This document shows, one piece after another, positions 15,805-27,156 of a stretch of DNA of 64,000 nucleotides; position 1 is the first letter of the stretch, and the number at the start of each line of letters is the position of its first letter. The stretch lies in NCBI GenBank assembly GCA_014621425.1, contig JAANBB010000015.1:248001-312000 (forward strand), read 5' to 3'. The notes beneath the pieces were generated by a model that had not been told where the DNA came from, ran no database searches, and worked only from the letters and a program-made list of their open reading frames with translations. The stretch is from Cylindrodendrum hubeiense (lineage: Eukaryota > Ascomycota > Sordariomycetes > Hypocreales > Nectriaceae). Made by a program: the position numbers and the translations under genes.

Positions 15805-17560
15805 ATGGGGTTCGCAAAAGTCTACTTCGACAAATACAACCCAAGCTCAGATAAGAGCACTGATGCCCGCCAAGAGCTCGCCCACCTGGACTACTCTCCG
15901 CTCAAGCGAATATCAGGGCGATCATGGGCAATGGGAATCCTGATTTCCATGGGTGGCATGATGTGAGTGTTCACAACTCTACCAATGTCGCGACATCGCG
16001 ATATTGCGACATTGAACTAATTTTGCTTCGGCCATCAGATTCGGATATGACACTGGACAAATTTCCGGGTTTCTCGAGATGCCCGACTTCTTGGAACGCT
16101 TCGGCCAACGCAATGATGACGGCGACCTTTACTTCAGCAATGTTCGATCGGGCCTCATTGTCGCTCTACTCTCTATCGGAACCCTCATTGGCGCATTGAC
16201 TGCGGCGCCGATTGCCGATCGTTTTGGCCGAAAACCTTCAATCTCGTTTTGGTGTCTCATCACTTCCATCGGCTTCGTCATCCAGATAGCCACCGAGACA
16301 GCGTGGTATCAGATCATGATCGGTCGCTTCGTTGCAGGTCTAGGAGTTGGTGCTTTGAGCTTGTTGGTCCCCATGTATCAAGCCGAGACGGCACCTGCTT
16401 GGATCCGCGGCGCACTTGTCTCTGCCTATCAACTCTTCATCACCCTCGGCATCTTCCTCGCCGCCTGCTTCAACTACGGCACAGTTACCCACCAGGCACA
16501 CAGTTCTGCCTCGTGGCGTATCGTCATCGGCCTCGGCTGGCTATGGACCTTTATTCTCGGCGTCGGCATTCTCTCATTCCCAGAGACGCCCCGATATGAC
16601 TGGCGCAACGGCAACTCGAAGCGCGCGAAAGAGACACTGTGTAGGGTTTATGGAGCTCCCGAAAACCACTACGCCATCTACGTCCAAGTTGAAGAAATTG
16701 AGAGCAAGCTTCGGGCCGAAAGCAAAGTCAGCGGAAGCGCAATTGGCGAGTTCATCGGCATGTTCAAAGCCCCTAGGATGGCATATCGCATTGCTCTGGG
16801 CATGGTTCTGCAGATGTTTCAGCAACTCACGGGCGCAAACTACTTTTTCTATTACGGCACGACAATCTTCCAATCAGTCAGCATCAATTCTTTTGTGACA
16901 CAAATTATCCTCAATGCCATCAACTTTGGCACAACCTTTATTGGCTTGTACATTGTGGAACATTACGGGCGCCGCAAGTCTCTCATTGGTGGATCCATTT
17001 GGATGTTTATCTGCTTCATGGTCTTCGCGTCTGTTGGCCATTTTAGCTTGGACCAGGAGCATCCCGAGAATACGCAGGGTCCTGGAATGGCTCTCATTAT
17101 ATTCGCAGCGCTTTTCATCCTCGGTTTCGCCACAACCTGGGGTCCACAAGTATGGACGCTGATTTCCGAGCTGTACCCCTCCCGCTACCGCGCAAAGGCT
17201 ATGGCTCTTGCTACCGCTAGCAACTGGATGTGGAATTTCTGTATTGGATTTTTCTCTCCATTCATCACTCAGTCTATTGACTTCCGCTATGGCTACGTTT
17301 TCGCCGCCTGTAACATTATTGGCGGGTTAATCGTCTACTTCTTCGTTATCGAAGGTCAAGGTCGCACGCTCGAGGACATTGATACCATGTATGTGGCGCA
17401 TGTCAACCCCCTGAAGAGTGAGAAATGGACGCCACCTTCAGCTGAAGAGATGGCCAAAATCCGTCGACGAGCTGGTGCAGAGGTTGACTCGAGTGACCAA
17501 GCTGATGCCACTCAACAAGTACCAAAGAACACCGGAGTATCACACAGAGAGAATGTGTAA
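15805..17560 (+). CDS. MFS hexose/glucose transporter (RCO-3/HXT-like)
   Basis: Two exons, 15805-15962 and 16039-17560, encode about 559 residues with 12 predicted membrane segments. Splicing rebuilds GGMIFGYDTGQISGF, the TM1 signature of fungal hexose carriers. Other sugar-porter motifs are RFGRKP, IGRFVAGLGVG, PMYQAETAP, FPETPRY, QQLTGANYFFYYG and, near the end, EGQGRTLEDID. The very strong GANYFFYYGT string is typical of monosaccharide carriers related to Neurospora RCO-3 and Aspergillus MstA-type transporters. The role is proton-coupled or facilitated glucose uptake at the plasma membrane. A sensor role is less likely because the C-terminal tail is short. The single intron contains a 32-bp imperfect palindrome (separate entry). 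Confidence 0.93.
15983..16014. repeat. 32-bp imperfect palindrome in the hexose transporter intron
   Basis: The segment starts CAATGTCGCG and ends GCGACATTG. It equals its reverse complement at 28 of 32 positions, with the symmetric core ATCGCGAT. It lies fully within the 76-nt intron. A hairpin in RNA or a dyad protein site are both possible. Confidence 0.75.
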
Positions 17561-19990
17561 ATTGAATGAAAGAATGAGAATGTCACGTGAAAAAGACTTG
17601 AGAATTGGAAGAACATGGTAGAGCGTTCTTTTATTTTGTATAATTATGTATTTTTATTTGATGTCTTCATATCTATTGTTTGCTTTTTACCTTAATACGG
17701 TGTAAATCCAGAATCTGATAGTTATATTTGTCCCAAATCACACTTTCGCCATATTTTCCCGTAAGAGGGTTCAAGTTATTCCGATGTTGATTTCTCAGAG
17801 GTTTTTACAGATCCTGCTCACTATGCCGCCGCACGAGGTCTCAATCTGACACTACCCTACACTTACAACATCTCATCCGTTGACTTGGGCCACCTCCGCC
17901 TGAATTAATCTCTCCACTTCTAGTTATTGAGAATTGCTTTGATGTAGAATGCCAGACCTTAAGCTATTGGACCTAATACGGTCACGTTGGACGGGGTTTT
18001 ACAGTACCGCATTCATGATCACAAAATAGATCTAACAACTTTCTTCAAAAAGTTTCACGATACCCCCACCCACATGACAGCGACCTTAATCACATCATGT
18101 TTCTACGAGGCCTACAATACTTTGCAGCTCCTCATTTGTTTCTTAACGGCCGCTCCAAATTCGGGTTCAACATTTCCTAGAATAGGGTACCATACAGGCG
18201 TCATCAATTTGCACTCCCTAAGATGGGCGGAATTGCGTACCGAACAAAACTAACCCTACCTACCTACCAATAGTAAAAGCTAGCTTTAGGGAGGTGGAAT
18301 TGATTCCGTCTCCCCGCCGTCAACACCAGGCGGACTTCTTGACTTTTAGGATGATGACACTTCACTTGTCAAATACAGAGGGAAGCCAAAAAAAAACATG
18401 AGTAATGGATTGACGATAATGCATTAACTATAAAAGTAATTGACAATTTGAATGAAGAGAGGGCGTGATCATATAGTAACAAGAAGATTTATTAAAAAAT
18501 GGGATACAATTATTGAGAGGTAATAGCTGTGGTATCAGCTGGACTGGAACCCAAGAAACAAAAAAAAATAACCCTGTAGGTAGACACAGAGCTGCAAGAG
18601 TTTGCAAAGATACTTTGTAAAAGAAAGAGACTGGCAATGTCTGAATATCCCAGGTAGCTTGTACAGCTCACATGTTATTCTCAGCTGGCTAGTCAAAGCT
18701 ACCCAACACATTACCAAAGACTGATCCATATCGATACCATCAATTGCTTCAGCTATTGCTAGCTTAAAGATTTGTCAACACGGCATGTTCCGACTCAGCT
18801 ACATAACGGCAGCTGAAATATCACCCCACAAATTTGCCGTCAATGTTGACTAGGCCTGCACGTTTCAGCTTGCGCTCACAGTAGCACATTCCCTGCCGTG
18901 GCTTAACTTCTTTTGGCTTTCGTATATGTCGGTCAAAAGACCGCAAGATGATCCAAGACCTCCTACGAGATGAAATGCATGCAGTCATTATTTAGTCACA
19001 GAGCCCTGAACGCCCTCGCTTGCATGGGTGGGCCCCTCATGGCCTCGCATTCGGCTGATGCTTGCTTATCGTATAAGCCCATGTACAGCTATCACATGGC
19101 CACTGACACCGTGGGTCACCGGGGTACAATTGGGAGAAGGAAACAAGGGTTGATGCAGGATAACCCAACACGAGTTGATGAACTGGCCCTGTAACAGAAA
19201 AGCAATTGTCCCCAGCCGTTGTGGATCCGGTAGCCGAGTCTCCCCAATCTTCCGGTCAGCCCTGCCAAGAACCAAGGTGACATCTAATAGGAACTTATCA
19301 CACAGGAGTACCATGACAGTCTCGCTCCCTATGGCGGTTAGAGCTTAAGCTACTCGCTTACTCGCGTCCCATGAGCGACCTATCCGAAGCCCCGTCAATA
19401 GTCACCACGGGGCCGAGGTCGTCCAAATACTCTGGGGAAAAAAACATCATTACTTTAGTTGATATCGTATACTACGCGATACTTTGCTAAATTCTATCTA
19501 TGGTAGTAAACTCGGAAGTTATAAAGGTTTAATTTCCGCAGACCCGTTGATGTGGCAGGGGGTATCCCCACAACCCGAGCCGCAGCACCGAGCCTCAGTA
19601 GTAACCATGGTGTCTGAAGAAATATCCTGAGATCCAATACATATGCACGAGGGCTTATGTGTGTTTGCCCAATGAAAGCAAAACTGCAATGATGGGCATC
19701 ATCGAGAACAAAAATGATCAATGTGTCCCATTAGGATTGCCATGTGATTCTAATGTCTTCTGAAGTCACTAGATGTATGAACCATCTTTACCATGAGTGC
19801 TCGTACCTACAGTTACACAAAGGGCTATTTTCCAGTCTTTCACGTAGGCAAATCTCCATTTCCAAGACTTGTCGACGGGTGGCTTGAGATCCCTGGTTCA
19901 GCTAGGTCCACCCTAACCTATCTTGATCAAGGTGCACTCAGCTCAGGACGGCAGCAGGCGGCTCGCTGATGATCACATCGTATTACCCCC

Positions 19991-20284
19991 CTAGAATGGG
20001 TCTGGAATGGGCCCCTGGAATATCCACTTCCTGCCAGGCACGATGCGCGTTCTCAGCCCCAAATATTTTGCTGTGAAAGCCTCGTAATAAATACCGACCT
20101 GAGGCAAAGGATCGCCGGGTGGTTCCACCACGTCCCGGAACAAGACCGCAGTGGATTCGTTGAATAATTTGACCGCCTCTGGTTCGTTCAGACGAACGCC
20201 ATGGCGTTTTGTTGGTCTAGTGTATGGATCTTCCACGTAAGCCTGCCGCTCCGGTCGCTGGGAACGCTTGGGCTACGGTGAAAT
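19991..20284 (-). pseudogene. Possible coding relic, unknown function
   Basis: The minus-strand frame without a stop runs from about 20263 down to 19991. It gives roughly 90 residues of protein-like composition (AYVEDPYTRPTKRHG, DVVEPPGDPLPQVGIYYEAF, GRKWIFQGPIPDPF). No ATG opens it; the only start-like codon is GTG at 20236, and a stop lies just upstream. It could be the last exon of a small gene or a fragment of a dead one. I do not recognise a family. Confidence 0.3.
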
Positions 20285-20352
20285 TAGCCGAAGACGTTGG
20301 TTGTTGACGCCCTCGGAACCACCAGACCCATGCTTGTCAGGTCGCCACGCTT

Positions 20353-20490
20353 ATCTCCTTAGGCGCTGTAATACTTGTGGAGCACGGCTGTTACCTCGGG
20401 AAAAGCAAAAGTACCTGCTAACAGCTTAGTGGCTGTCAGCCTAGAGAAGTCTCAAAGGTGCTCCGCAAACGTTGTGGCACCTAAGGAGAT
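20353..20490. mobile_element. MITE-like element with 33-bp terminal inverted repeats
   Basis: The left arm 20353-20385 (begins ATCTCCTTAGG) and right arm 20458-20490 (ends CCTAAGGAGAT) are inverted copies. They share the outer 11 bp exactly and GTGCTCC at the inner end, with a more diverged middle. They enclose about 72 bp without coding capacity. The size and arms fit a short MITE. No clear target-site duplication is visible, so a hairpin RNA or chance-retained inverted repeat remains possible. Confidence 0.5.
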
Positions 20491-20716
20491 TTATTGAGAA
20501 TGGGTCTGCAATTTAAAGGAGAATCAAGGGTACATCGCATTCAACGCACAAGATTAAGCTAAGAACTCTATCTGGATTTCTAATTAGGGCACATTAAGTG
20601 GCTGGATGTCTGATGAACGATTAAGACCATGCACATCCATGTCAGGCTAAGCTCTCCCCCCCCGCACACACTCCGTGTTGCGCCATATTTATGGACCTTG
20701 AAAAAACACTCTTCTT

Positions 20717-21360
20717 TTAGCTAGAAGGGGAAGTTGCCTTCAGAGTAAGCACGGTGCCGCCTGCAGTGGGCGCATCGTTCCACTTCAAGGCGTAAATGCC
20801 CTCGACATCAGTCGGCACAGCATACCAATGCGCTTCCATGCCTCCTTCGCTAGTAGCGACGAATATGACTGAGCCGTAGAACAAGAACTTGTCTGTGGTG
20901 ACATCCGGGGTGTCGTTGTCGATGAAAGTGACATCGTGAGATGAAGACGAACCCGAGGGAATTGCGAATTTGTAGTTGGCCCAGGTTGGCTCATTGGTTT
21001 CAGTAGTGTTGGGGGAACCCAACCAAGCATCAGATGTTGGCGTGACTTGACGAGCTGTTAGATCAGAAAATTGGCTGTAGATGGAGATGGACGTACAGAT
21101 TACAGGAGCGGCTTCTTTGTTGTTGGCCAACTTGTAATCGCCGATGAAGGCGTTGCCTGGGAGAAATGTTTAGCATGACTCGGATTGGATTCTTCGCAGC
21201 TGCGATGCTTACCTCCTGCAGTAAAGACTGCGAGACCACCGATGTTATCGCCATACCCGTAGGCTTCGAAAGCAGTCAGGGTGTCACGGGGAAACGAGGC
21301 TGCAGAGGCCGCTGCCGACAACAGCACGGCCGGCATACAGAAAGTGGGAATGAAGCGCAT
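20717..21360 (-). CDS. Small secreted protein, unknown function
   Basis: Three exons on the minus strand, 21360-21213, 21156-21097 and 21054-20717, give about 181 residues. The N-terminus is a clear signal peptide (FCMPAVLLSAAASAA) followed by SFPRDT. After splicing the text reads FTAGGNAFIGDYKLANN and later SRQVTPTSDAWLGSP. The mature part has several Gly/Asn/Thr-rich strands, suggesting a beta-rich fold, and contains no cysteine. Candidate roles are extracellular structural protein or host-interaction factor; this is inference from size and secretion only. I do not recognise a family. Donor and acceptor sites are all GT-AG and phases agree. Confidence 0.72.
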
Positions 21361-22423
21361 CTTGAAATGTTGTTGTCGGGTTTGTGAAGACTTTTTCCTT
21401 GTGACAAATGACAAAGAAGTGCAATTGGGATGGGGGCCTTGAGAAATAGATCGAAAGGGCGGGCTTAATAGGAGTGGCAATAGAGGTGGCAATAGGAGAA
21501 GACGGCATCGACGCGTCCTTAATTAGGACCCGTAATTTGAATCCTCACCACAGATTCAGGAACGTCACCAACCTCGACATGGAAGGGCTTAACCGTCACG
21601 CAGCAGTCCGTAGTCTCGCCGTCGCACTTATCGCGTGGCTTGGAGACGGCGTACGCTAACATCGACTAATTAAAACATTTGATTAGCGGGCATCGGAATC
21701 TTTCCATCTTCCCCAGATAACCATCGACCCGGCGCGCTAAAGATCTACACCGGGTTTATTGGTTCGGTGGTGGTGGGCCGCGTGGGCAGATCATTGCGTC
21801 GGGTTGTGGGTAGTGTTTCACCGCGCAATCTCCACCGCCCACTTACCGACCCTCTTGCGTACTCCATACTTGGCAATTTTCTTACCAGCCAACATCTAAA
21901 CGGAAATGATTCTTCTTCTATTTGCCAGTTCACACGAGACCTGCCCTGGCCTGACCCCATAGCCCCAGTTAACCGACGGTGAGGGTTGCTGCATTAGCCA
22001 CCATCACTCCCGTGTCTGCTTATCGCGATGCTTCATCCACGGCGCGGGAGGCAAGGCAAACAGAGCACCTGTTCCCACCGTAGTTAGTCTTTTCATAATT
22101 AAAACCCGCACCAGCGTGGGTCACCGCTGGGGCTGAATCGTCACCCCTTACCCCGAGGCGTTCAGGGGATGGCTGAGCTGCCGGATTGATGGCATGGCTG
22201 TACGAGTTGGCATGTGAGGTGCAGAGGGGATGGTAATGGGGCATAACCAGCGTGCGGTGGTGTAGGATAAGGCCATGTTCTTTGCTTGACCTGTATAAAG
22301 GCCTTGATTATCTCGTTACTCCATGGTTGGACTTGGCAACCACACTCTTTACCATATGGCTTGACTCAAGTCTCTGTCATTCATTTTTATTATTAATATT
22401 CAACCCACACTCGCTTAATTAAC
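21361..22423. other. Divergent promoter region of small secreted protein and laccase
   Basis: About 1.06 kb separates the two divergent start codons. I see no gene. Short AT-rich blocks flank a GC-richer centre. A TATA element for the laccase gene is listed separately. Confidence 0.6.
22294..22300 (+). promoter_or_regulatory. TATA box of the laccase gene
   Basis: TATAAAG lies 124 bp upstream of the laccase ATG. Function is inferred from motif and spacing. Confidence 0.55.
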
Positions 22424-24298
22424 ATGCTCAAGACTCTCGTTTTGGCCAGCAGCCTGCTGGGCGCTCTGGCTGCATCCGTGCCAGGCAATAGCTTCACTCC
22501 ACGAGGCGCGCATCATGGCTCGACTTCGCACCACAGCTCAACAACCCACCACGGTTCCAGCACGCACCATTCCCCATGTCACCCTCAGACATCACACACG
22601 CCTCATAAGCCTAAGCCTTGCCGCGGGAACAAGCCCTGGAACCGTGATCAATGGTGCGACTACGATATCAGCACCGACTACACGGTGGAGCCAGTCGACA
22701 CTGGAGTCATCCGAGAGTATTGGCTTGACATCTCCGATGTCGTTGTCTCTCCCGACGGCGTTTCACGAACAGCAATGGCTGTAAATGGTTCAATCCCTGG
22801 CCCAACCCTTTTTGCCGACTGGGGTGACACTATGAAGATTCATGTCACCAACTCCCTCAGTACGTCGCTCAACGGAACCAGCCTTCACTGGCACGGTATC
22901 CGTCAAAATCACACCAACGCCAATGATGGTGTTCCTTCTATTACCCAGTGCCCCATTGCTGTGGGTGACACCATGACATACACTTGGAAGGCCGAGCAGT
23001 ATGGTTCAAGTTGGTATCACTCCCACTTCGCCCTTCAGGCATACCAGGGTGTCTTTGGTGGTATTGTCATCAACGGCCCTGCTTCCGCAAACTATGACGA
23101 AGATCTTGGCCATATCTTCCTCAACGATTGGGATAGTCAAACTGTTGATGAGTTATATTTCACCTCGCAGCGCACTGGTCCCCCCCGATTGGATACTGGC
23201 CTTCTCAACGGCACCAATGTATTGGGCAACGATGGGGATGCTTCGCAGACCGGATCCCGGCTCAACGTGGCATTCAAAGCCGGAAAGTCTTATCGGATGA
23301 GACTGGTTAACGCAGCTGTTGATACCCATTGGAAGTTCTCTATTGATAACCACACGATGACGGTCATCTCTGCAGACCTTATTCCCGTTCAGCCATATGA
23401 AGCCACATATGTCAACATTGGCATGGGTCAGTAACCAAGAGCTAGCCAGACCTAATACATTTCTAACAAGAGTCTAGGCCAACGATACGATATCATTGTG
23501 ACAGCAAATCAAGCCAATGTTGCCGATAACTTTTGGATGCGTTCGGTGCCTCAATCAGCGTGCTCTAATATCGAAGCTGCAGACAACATTAAGGGTATCG
23601 TGTATTACGGTGACAGCCCTGAGCTCCCAACGACTAGCAAACACGACTGGGTTGATAGCTGTGACGATGAGACCGCCAACCTCATCCCCTACGTGTCCAA
23701 GCAGGTGTCCGCGGCCAACTTGGATGAGCTATCAACTGCTTCAGTGGCCCGGAACAGCGACGGATTGTTCAAGTGGTACCTTAACAGCACTACAATGCTG
23801 GTCGACTGGCAATATCCTACAGTTCAATCCATCATCAACGGCACAGACGACTATGACGCGTATGAGGATCGAGAGGCCGTCATTGAGCTTGCCGAAGCGG
23901 ACCAATGGGTCTACTTCGTGGTGGCGACGCAAATGCCTATTCCACACCCAATCCATCTTCACGGCCACGACTTCTTTGTTCTTGCTCAGGGCTCAGGAAC
24001 ATACAACTCCACTGTACAACTCAACCTCGACAACCCGCCCAGACGAGACACGGCCATGCTTCCAGCCGCAGGATACCTCGTCATGGCGTGGCAGACAGAC
24101 AACCCTGGCGTGTGGCTGATGCATTGCCACATTGGATGGCACACGACTGAAGGCTTCGCCGTGCAGTTTATTGAGCGTGCGAGCGAGATGACATCAGCTG
24201 TCACTGCAGGCGACGAGGAGCAGCTGGAGGATGTCTGTTCAGTGTGGCAGACGTTCAAAAATGACCACATGGTCCATCAGGAGGACTCCGGTGTTTGA
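22424..24298 (+). CDS. Asco-laccase (multicopper oxidase), secreted
   Basis: Two exons, 22424-23426 and 23478-24298, give about 607 residues. A signal peptide (TLVLASSLLGALAASVP) leads into a His/Ser-rich stretch at residues 30-60. Three cupredoxin domains follow, with all four copper motifs: HWHG (His155/157), WYHSHF, HPIHLHGHDFF and HCHIGWHTTEGF. In the last one the residue at the axial T1 position is Phe, typical of higher-potential ascomycete enzymes. The protein ends in DSGV, matching the DSG(I/L/V) C-terminal plug of asco-laccases that blocks the solvent channel to the trinuclear site. It should oxidise phenols with reduction of oxygen to water outside the cell. The splice rebuilds NIGMGQRYDIIV, a conserved string. 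No defect is seen. Confidence 0.96.
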
Positions 24299-24694
24299 GA
24301 AACATCAGTTTCAGCGGCGCGATTGACCAATGACAACCAATTGACTAGTTTTATGACAACAGTCAGGCCCTGGGATGGAACATGACGACTGGGAAGTTTA
24401 TCCTATGGATAACACTTTGGGCCTCTACTTCAATCAAATATACGTAATAGAGCCGAGGGCTGATAATAATGCCATCGGCCGATATCCACACACAATTTTA
24501 ATGTTAAACAATTCATTCTCTTCTGCATCAATTTTGTCCTCTGTTCCATCATGTACTGATTTGGACGTGATCGACGTGACTAGTTGATACTGGCACGTGG
24601 GATAAGACCCACTGGGGATATTTAAGGCAGAGTAGGTCATGGTATTTGAAGCTCATTATTAACACTAAGCTTCAAAGATCTACAGAAGAACGTT
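24299..24694. other. Convergent intergenic region
   Basis: This is shared 3' space between the laccase gene (plus) and the next gene (minus). No feature is supported beyond AT-rich sequence that may contain polyadenylation sites. Confidence 0.6.
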
Positions 24695-25798
24695 CTATTT
24701 ATGAATCGGTTGCCGCGACTTGAACGATAAGGGGCGTCTGTGATGGCCCTCAGCCTCGTCCCCTCGCCACTTTTCCTCCTTGTCTTCTGAGTGGGCATGC
24801 GCGATGTCAGGCGGTCGACCATATGGGAGCCAGGGCTCGCCCCATTGGGAATCCCCAGACATGATCTCGTAATATTCAATCAGTGACCATATCGGAATAT
24901 TGAACCACCCGACATCCTCGTCTTTGTTTCCCTCGATCGGTACTAGATTATCTGATGTGTATGTGCTGCCATGGCGTTGCATTTCTGGGTGCCAAGCTGG
25001 AACCCAGTCTAGGTACAGCGCTGCAATGAACGGTTTCTCGCTGTGCCCGCTCTCCTTTACATCCACAGACGCCAGAGACCGCCGATCTGCGATTAGGCAG
25101 TAGTGAAACCGAGCCACTTCGTAGGACCAGCCCATGTGATCTAAGCCATTTTTGTCCAAGGGCACTCGATCGCCATCGTGTGGGAACAGGCGCTGTACTC
25201 CTCTATCCAAGGCCCATTGAGCGAAACGCTCGCGCACAACTTCGGTCGCAACACAATCAAGCTCTGTATCCTCAACAACTGGCCAATGCATGGACGCAGC
25301 GAAATCTTTGTGACTTGGTTCGTCGAGAAATTCACCCAACTGGGAGTCGATAAGTTCAAGTAAACGCGAAAACTGGCGGTCCGTATCGCCTCCATAAGCA
25401 GTCCGATATATGACGAAACCCCATAGCTTTTTTTCTAGCTCTGCTCGAACTTCAGGTATACCTGTTTCGGGTGGTGGATAGCAGAAATGGCTGGTTCGCA
25501 TGTTGACCAGATCCAGAAGCGGCTCATTCTTTCGCAGCCGACTTCGCTCGGCGTAGAGGACACCATCCCATGCAGGATGATCCAATGGGAGGCCACGCGG
25601 GTCTGTCACGCCAGGCGGGAAAATTGAAGATGAAGACGAAGAGGAATATTTCTGCATGTTCAATAGCGCATAGGGAAGTGTGTTTTTCGGCCGACAGAGC
25701 TGCCAAGGCGCAAGAAGCCGAGACTGAAGAAGGAGAGATCTGCTGCTGGTACAAACCAGTGTTTTGCTCATTTCTGCGACACACTGTCGCCGTAGCAT
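24695..25798 (-). CDS. Conserved-looking protein of unknown function (367 aa)
   Basis: This is a single open frame on the minus strand with an ATG at 25798 and a possible alternative start at Met10. The first 45 residues are basic and rich in Ser, Leu and Arg (MLRRQCVAEMSKTL onward), like a mitochondrial presequence. A serine run near residue 52 is followed by a soluble, acidic domain with many Trp and His residues (HPAWDGVLYAERSRLRK, MGWSYEVARFHYCLI, AALYLDWVPAWHPEMQ). The C-terminus is charged and low in complexity. I do not recognise the family. The frame is long, intronless and well balanced, so I take it as a real gene. Confidence 0.72.
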   Translation of the reverse strand: MLRRQCVAEMSKTLVCTSSRSLLLQSRLLAPWQLCRPKNTLPYALLNMQKYSSSSSSSIFPPGVTDPRGLPLDHPAWDGVLYAERSRLRKNEPLLDLVNMRTSHFCYPPPETGIPEVRAELEKKLWGFVIYRTAYGGDTDRQFSRLLELIDSQLGEFLDEPSHKDFAASMHWPVVEDTELDCVATEVVRERFAQWALDRGVQRLFPHDGDRVPLDKNGLDHMGWSYEVARFHYCLIADRRSLASVDVKESGHSEKPFIAALYLDWVPAWHPEMQRHGSTYTSDNLVPIEGNKDEDVGWFNIPIWSLIEYYEIMSGDSQWGEPWLPYGRPPDIAHAHSEDKEEKWRGDEAEGHHRRPLSFKSRQPIHK

Positions 25799-27156
25799 TA
25801 GATTGAATAATAGTAATGAAGCAAGACAGCTTAGTCTTGGAATCTATCAAGGAGATACGTTGTGGATGGATTGTTGGTGATTGTTGGTTATACGTGAATT
25901 ATCTGCCGTGCTCCACCGCCTTCCACCTCAGCAACTTTCCCCAACCCATGCACCCAATGGTTCAACGTTATTGTAGGTAGAGCCGCCTTTTTAACACCAA
26001 AGTATCTGATGGCAAATGAGGAGACCAAACCTCTCAAAATTGGTAATAAATAGAGTGGCCGATGAATCACAATCTGAGCAACATTTCTCAGTCCGAAGAA
26101 TTCGTCGTGTCTCAGAAGCAGTATAGGTCGTTATGACACTACGCATTGGTGAAGTGATCATCCCCTTTTTCTGCAGCCGGGAATGCGACATCCTGGGTAG
26201 GTAGTGTAGCTATGGAATCAGTCCTAGTTCTGCTGAAACTTTTGCCGAGTCTTGCGTACATAATTCACAGCTTGGTTGTATTCGCAACGAACCTCGTATC
26301 CTGGGGCACCCGATAGATTTCTCGACTTATGCCGAGCTTACTCTGCTTTACAGAATGCTAAAAAAAAAACATTTCTGTTCCTGATATATCAACCCTTAAT
26401 TAGTGGGGGACAACTCAAAGCGCATGTTCCTTTGTTCCATGGGTAGTTCTTGCAAGATATTGACTGTACCAGTGTTGTGGGCAGCAATTAGTTATGATAG
26501 TAGCTATAGGTCCGTAGGAGGTAACCTGAAGCGAAACTCCTGCACTTCCGTCTACTGTTACCCTCAGAAGTGCTGAATTCCTCTTATAGGCAAATTGATC
26601 AATTGAGGCCCTCCACGATCTTGAGTAAGGCCGCGCTGTTGTTATTAACCAACTGGTATTTGATCATGATGAGGTGTCTTAATTTCGCCGGGACTATTCT
26701 CAGCTGGCGAACCAACATCAAATTCTCGTGAGTGAAGTGAATACTCCTGCGCGTCCGACGATTTCCACTGGGACTCAAACCATGTTACCAAAGTAACGGA
26801 AAGTTCGAGGGTTCGGGCACAGCAGGTTAGACTGTCCAGATGGTAAATTAAGGTAGTATCGATCAGTCTTGTCTATTTCGTTTGTGTCATCGCCCCCCAG
26901 TCTCGACCCTCCTCATCATTGAAGATATATCATCATCACTCTACCTTTTCTGGGTTGGTTGATTCAGTTTATGGTGTTTTCTTCACCCTCTCGCTACAAC
27001 ACTTTCTTCACACTGAAAGTAAAGAATAATACAATACATTGCACACAGAAGACGAAGGGTCCCAACACATCATTACCTTTCTAGGATGTCTTACAACTGC
27101 CTACCGTATAGTATAGTATTACACAATAAATTGAAGTCTCTCTATCCATCTGAAAT
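25799..27156. other. Intergenic region, no gene seen
   Basis: This stretch holds the promoter of the 367-aa gene and the 3' flank of the Zn2Cys6 regulator gene. It is about 1.36 kb, AT-rich, with no coding signal or repeat that I can support. Confidence 0.55.

Larger units (their letters stand above)
17561..20716. other. Gene-poor 3.1-kb region
   Basis: No complete gene is visible. It contains a possible coding fragment on the minus strand near 19991-20284 and an inverted-repeat element at 20353-20490 (both listed separately). Base composition is AT-rich, with poly-A/T runs between 17640 and 18600. Confidence 0.55.
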
